Assembly: GCA_902778895.1 (NCBI GenBank)
Contig: CACYZF010000001.1
Location: 186,001-250,000 of the forward strand
Length of the DNA: 64,000 bases
From: an uncultured bacterium
GTDB lineage: Bacteria > Verrucomicrobiota > Lentisphaeria > Victivallales > UBA1829
Direction: 5' to 3'
Each line of letters opens with the position of its first letter. Positions within the stretch are counted from its first letter, which is position 1. A model generated the notes under the pieces. It did not search any database and was not told the DNA's origin. It was given only the letters and a program-made list of their open reading frames with translations. This document shows, one piece after another, positions 63,410 through 64,000 of this stretch. The position numbers and the translations under genes were made by a program.

Positions 63410-63805
63410 TCACTTCAGGACGGTGCCGGAGACCTGGATGTCGCGGTAGAAGAAGAAAACGGTGGGGACGAGCCAGCCGGTGGTGCGTTCGCTGGTGACG
63501 TCGACGATGGTGTTGGCGTTGAGCTTCTTCTGCGCGTTGTGGGTCAGGAAGGAGATCGCGTTGCTGGTGTCGACCGTGTCGCTGAAGACGACGCATTTGC
63601 CGGGTTCGACCGAGCTGCCGGAGATCACGGGCAGACCGAAGACGTAGACGCCCCAGATGTCGGCGTTGACGTGGCCGAGGGTCTCGGCTTCGCCTGCCGT
63701 GAACTTCACGTTGTTGGTGTTCGTGGCCATTTCGAAGGAGGAGCAGGCGGAGAGCGCGAATGCGGCAACAGCACAGGCTGCGAGGCAGGCAAGTTTTTTC
63801 ATCAT
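63410..63805 (-). CDS. Small lipoprotein of unknown function
   Basis: A 131-aa protein with a lipoprotein signal peptide (MMKKLACLAACAVAAFALSAC, Cys 21) and a single domain of about 110 residues (NADIWGVYVFGLPVISGS, ERTTGWLVPTVFFFYRDIQVSGTVLK) resembling small bacterial outer-membrane lipoproteins with an SLP-like beta fold. No assigned family. First gene of the lepB-rmuC-dsbD run. Confidence 0.75.
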   Translation of the reverse strand: MMKKLACLAACAVAAFALSACSSFEMATNTNNVKFTAGEAETLGHVNADIWGVYVFGLPVISGSSVEPGKCVVFSDTVDTSNAISFLTHNAQKKLNANTIVDVTSERTTGWLVPTVFFFYRDIQVSGTVLK

Positions 63806-63961
63806 GATGAGAAATCCTTGTTTTTAAGTTTTGATTTCAGTTGGTTGTATGTGAAAAATGATAATCTCTCACTATACTGTAGCCTCGCGAACGAAAAATT
63901 CAAGGCATGTTTCGGGAGTTTCCGCTGTTTTTTTTCGATTTTATAGAAAACGCGCGAAGAG

Positions 63962-64000
63962 GGAGGCGGGACCTCCGCCGCGGTTGTGCCGCGCTTCGCG
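63962..64000. repeat. Inverted, truncated copy of the double-hairpin repeat
   Basis: Read on the + strand: GGAGG (63962-63966) and CCTCC (63972-63976) as the second hairpin, then GTGCC (63986-63990) and GCGCTTCGCG, where the matching GGCAC would lie just beyond the window. It is the reverse-complement order of the units at 43924 and 45874. Confidence 0.5.

Noticed and set aside
1-64000. CRISPR arrays, tRNA and rRNA genes, riboswitches
   Set aside because: No regularly spaced repeats, cloverleaf or conserved riboswitch core was noticed by eye; a covariance-model scan would settle it.

Overview
The window (64 kb) looks like a chromosome segment from a GC-rich Gram-negative bacterium, most likely of the PVC group (Lentisphaerota/Victivallales or Kiritimatiellota-like). 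This placement is inference. It rests on E. coli-type sigma-70 promoters, many lipoproteins, outer-membrane assembly genes (an LptF/LptG-type permease), AlgJ/AlgX-like debris, and a primary-type sigma factor carrying a long Ala/Lys-rich tail. No 16S gene, tRNA, CRISPR array or intact insertion sequence was seen.

Region 1 (1-26963, + strand) is a surface-polysaccharide locus. It opens with the end of an epimerase-like gene and a specialised NusG-family antiterminator. Then come rfbB and rfbA (dTDP-4-keto-6-deoxyglucose), a CMP-sugar synthetase-like gene, a Wzx-type flippase, a Wzy-type polymerase, about seven glycosyltransferases including an alpha-1,2-fucosyltransferase, a split GT39-like membrane protein, and a nucleotidyltransferase-GHMP kinase fusion. 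gmd and fcl supply GDP-L-fucose, an epimerase sits beside a PglC-like initiating phosphoglycosyltransferase, a CapD/PseB-like dehydratase follows, and the locus ends with ugd, a glucuronokinase-like GHMP kinase and a UDP-glucuronate 4-epimerase. Sugar-nucleotide genes are GC-rich, whereas transferases, flippase and polymerase are AT-rich, so the locus is a mosaic. Several neighbours overlap by ATGA, which points to translational coupling.

Region 2 (about 22.9-30.2 kb) contains decaying genes: the C-terminus of an AlgJ/AlgX-like acetyltransferase, a HipA fragment, and a nucleotide-sugar dehydrogenase broken by one extra G in a G8 run. Near-identical terminators stand at 23.4 and 27.0 kb.

Region 3 (30.3-36.4 kb) holds an FMN-dependent alpha-hydroxy-acid oxidase family protein, a flavodoxin-like reductase, three secreted or membrane low-complexity proteins with repeats, a polyprenol/dolichol-kinase-like enzyme and a PHP-domain phosphoesterase.

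Region 4 (36.4-47.5 kb) is housekeeping: an LptF/LptG permease, rpsU (bS21), the sigma factor with a histone-H1-like extension, mfd, a macrodomain protein, a TrmH-family methyltransferase, a YfgM-like protein and guaA. A double-hairpin repeat family lies at gene ends here and reappears at the window's right edge.

Region 5 (47.7-56.3 kb) carries lipoproteins and exported proteins: two with the repeats of the LA_2272-type surface family, a 1284-aa lipoprotein with a duplicated C-terminal module, and an esterase.

Region 6 (56.4-58.2 kb) is an AT-rich two-gene island, an ABC/OLD-like ATPase plus a small protein with a PD-(D/E)XK-like motif. It has its own promoter and is the best candidate here for an undescribed defence-type system.

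Region 7 (58.3-63.8 kb) is a minus-strand run: a small lipoprotein, an unknown protein, lepB, an NTF2-like protein, rmuC and a DsbD-like thiol:disulfide interchange protein.
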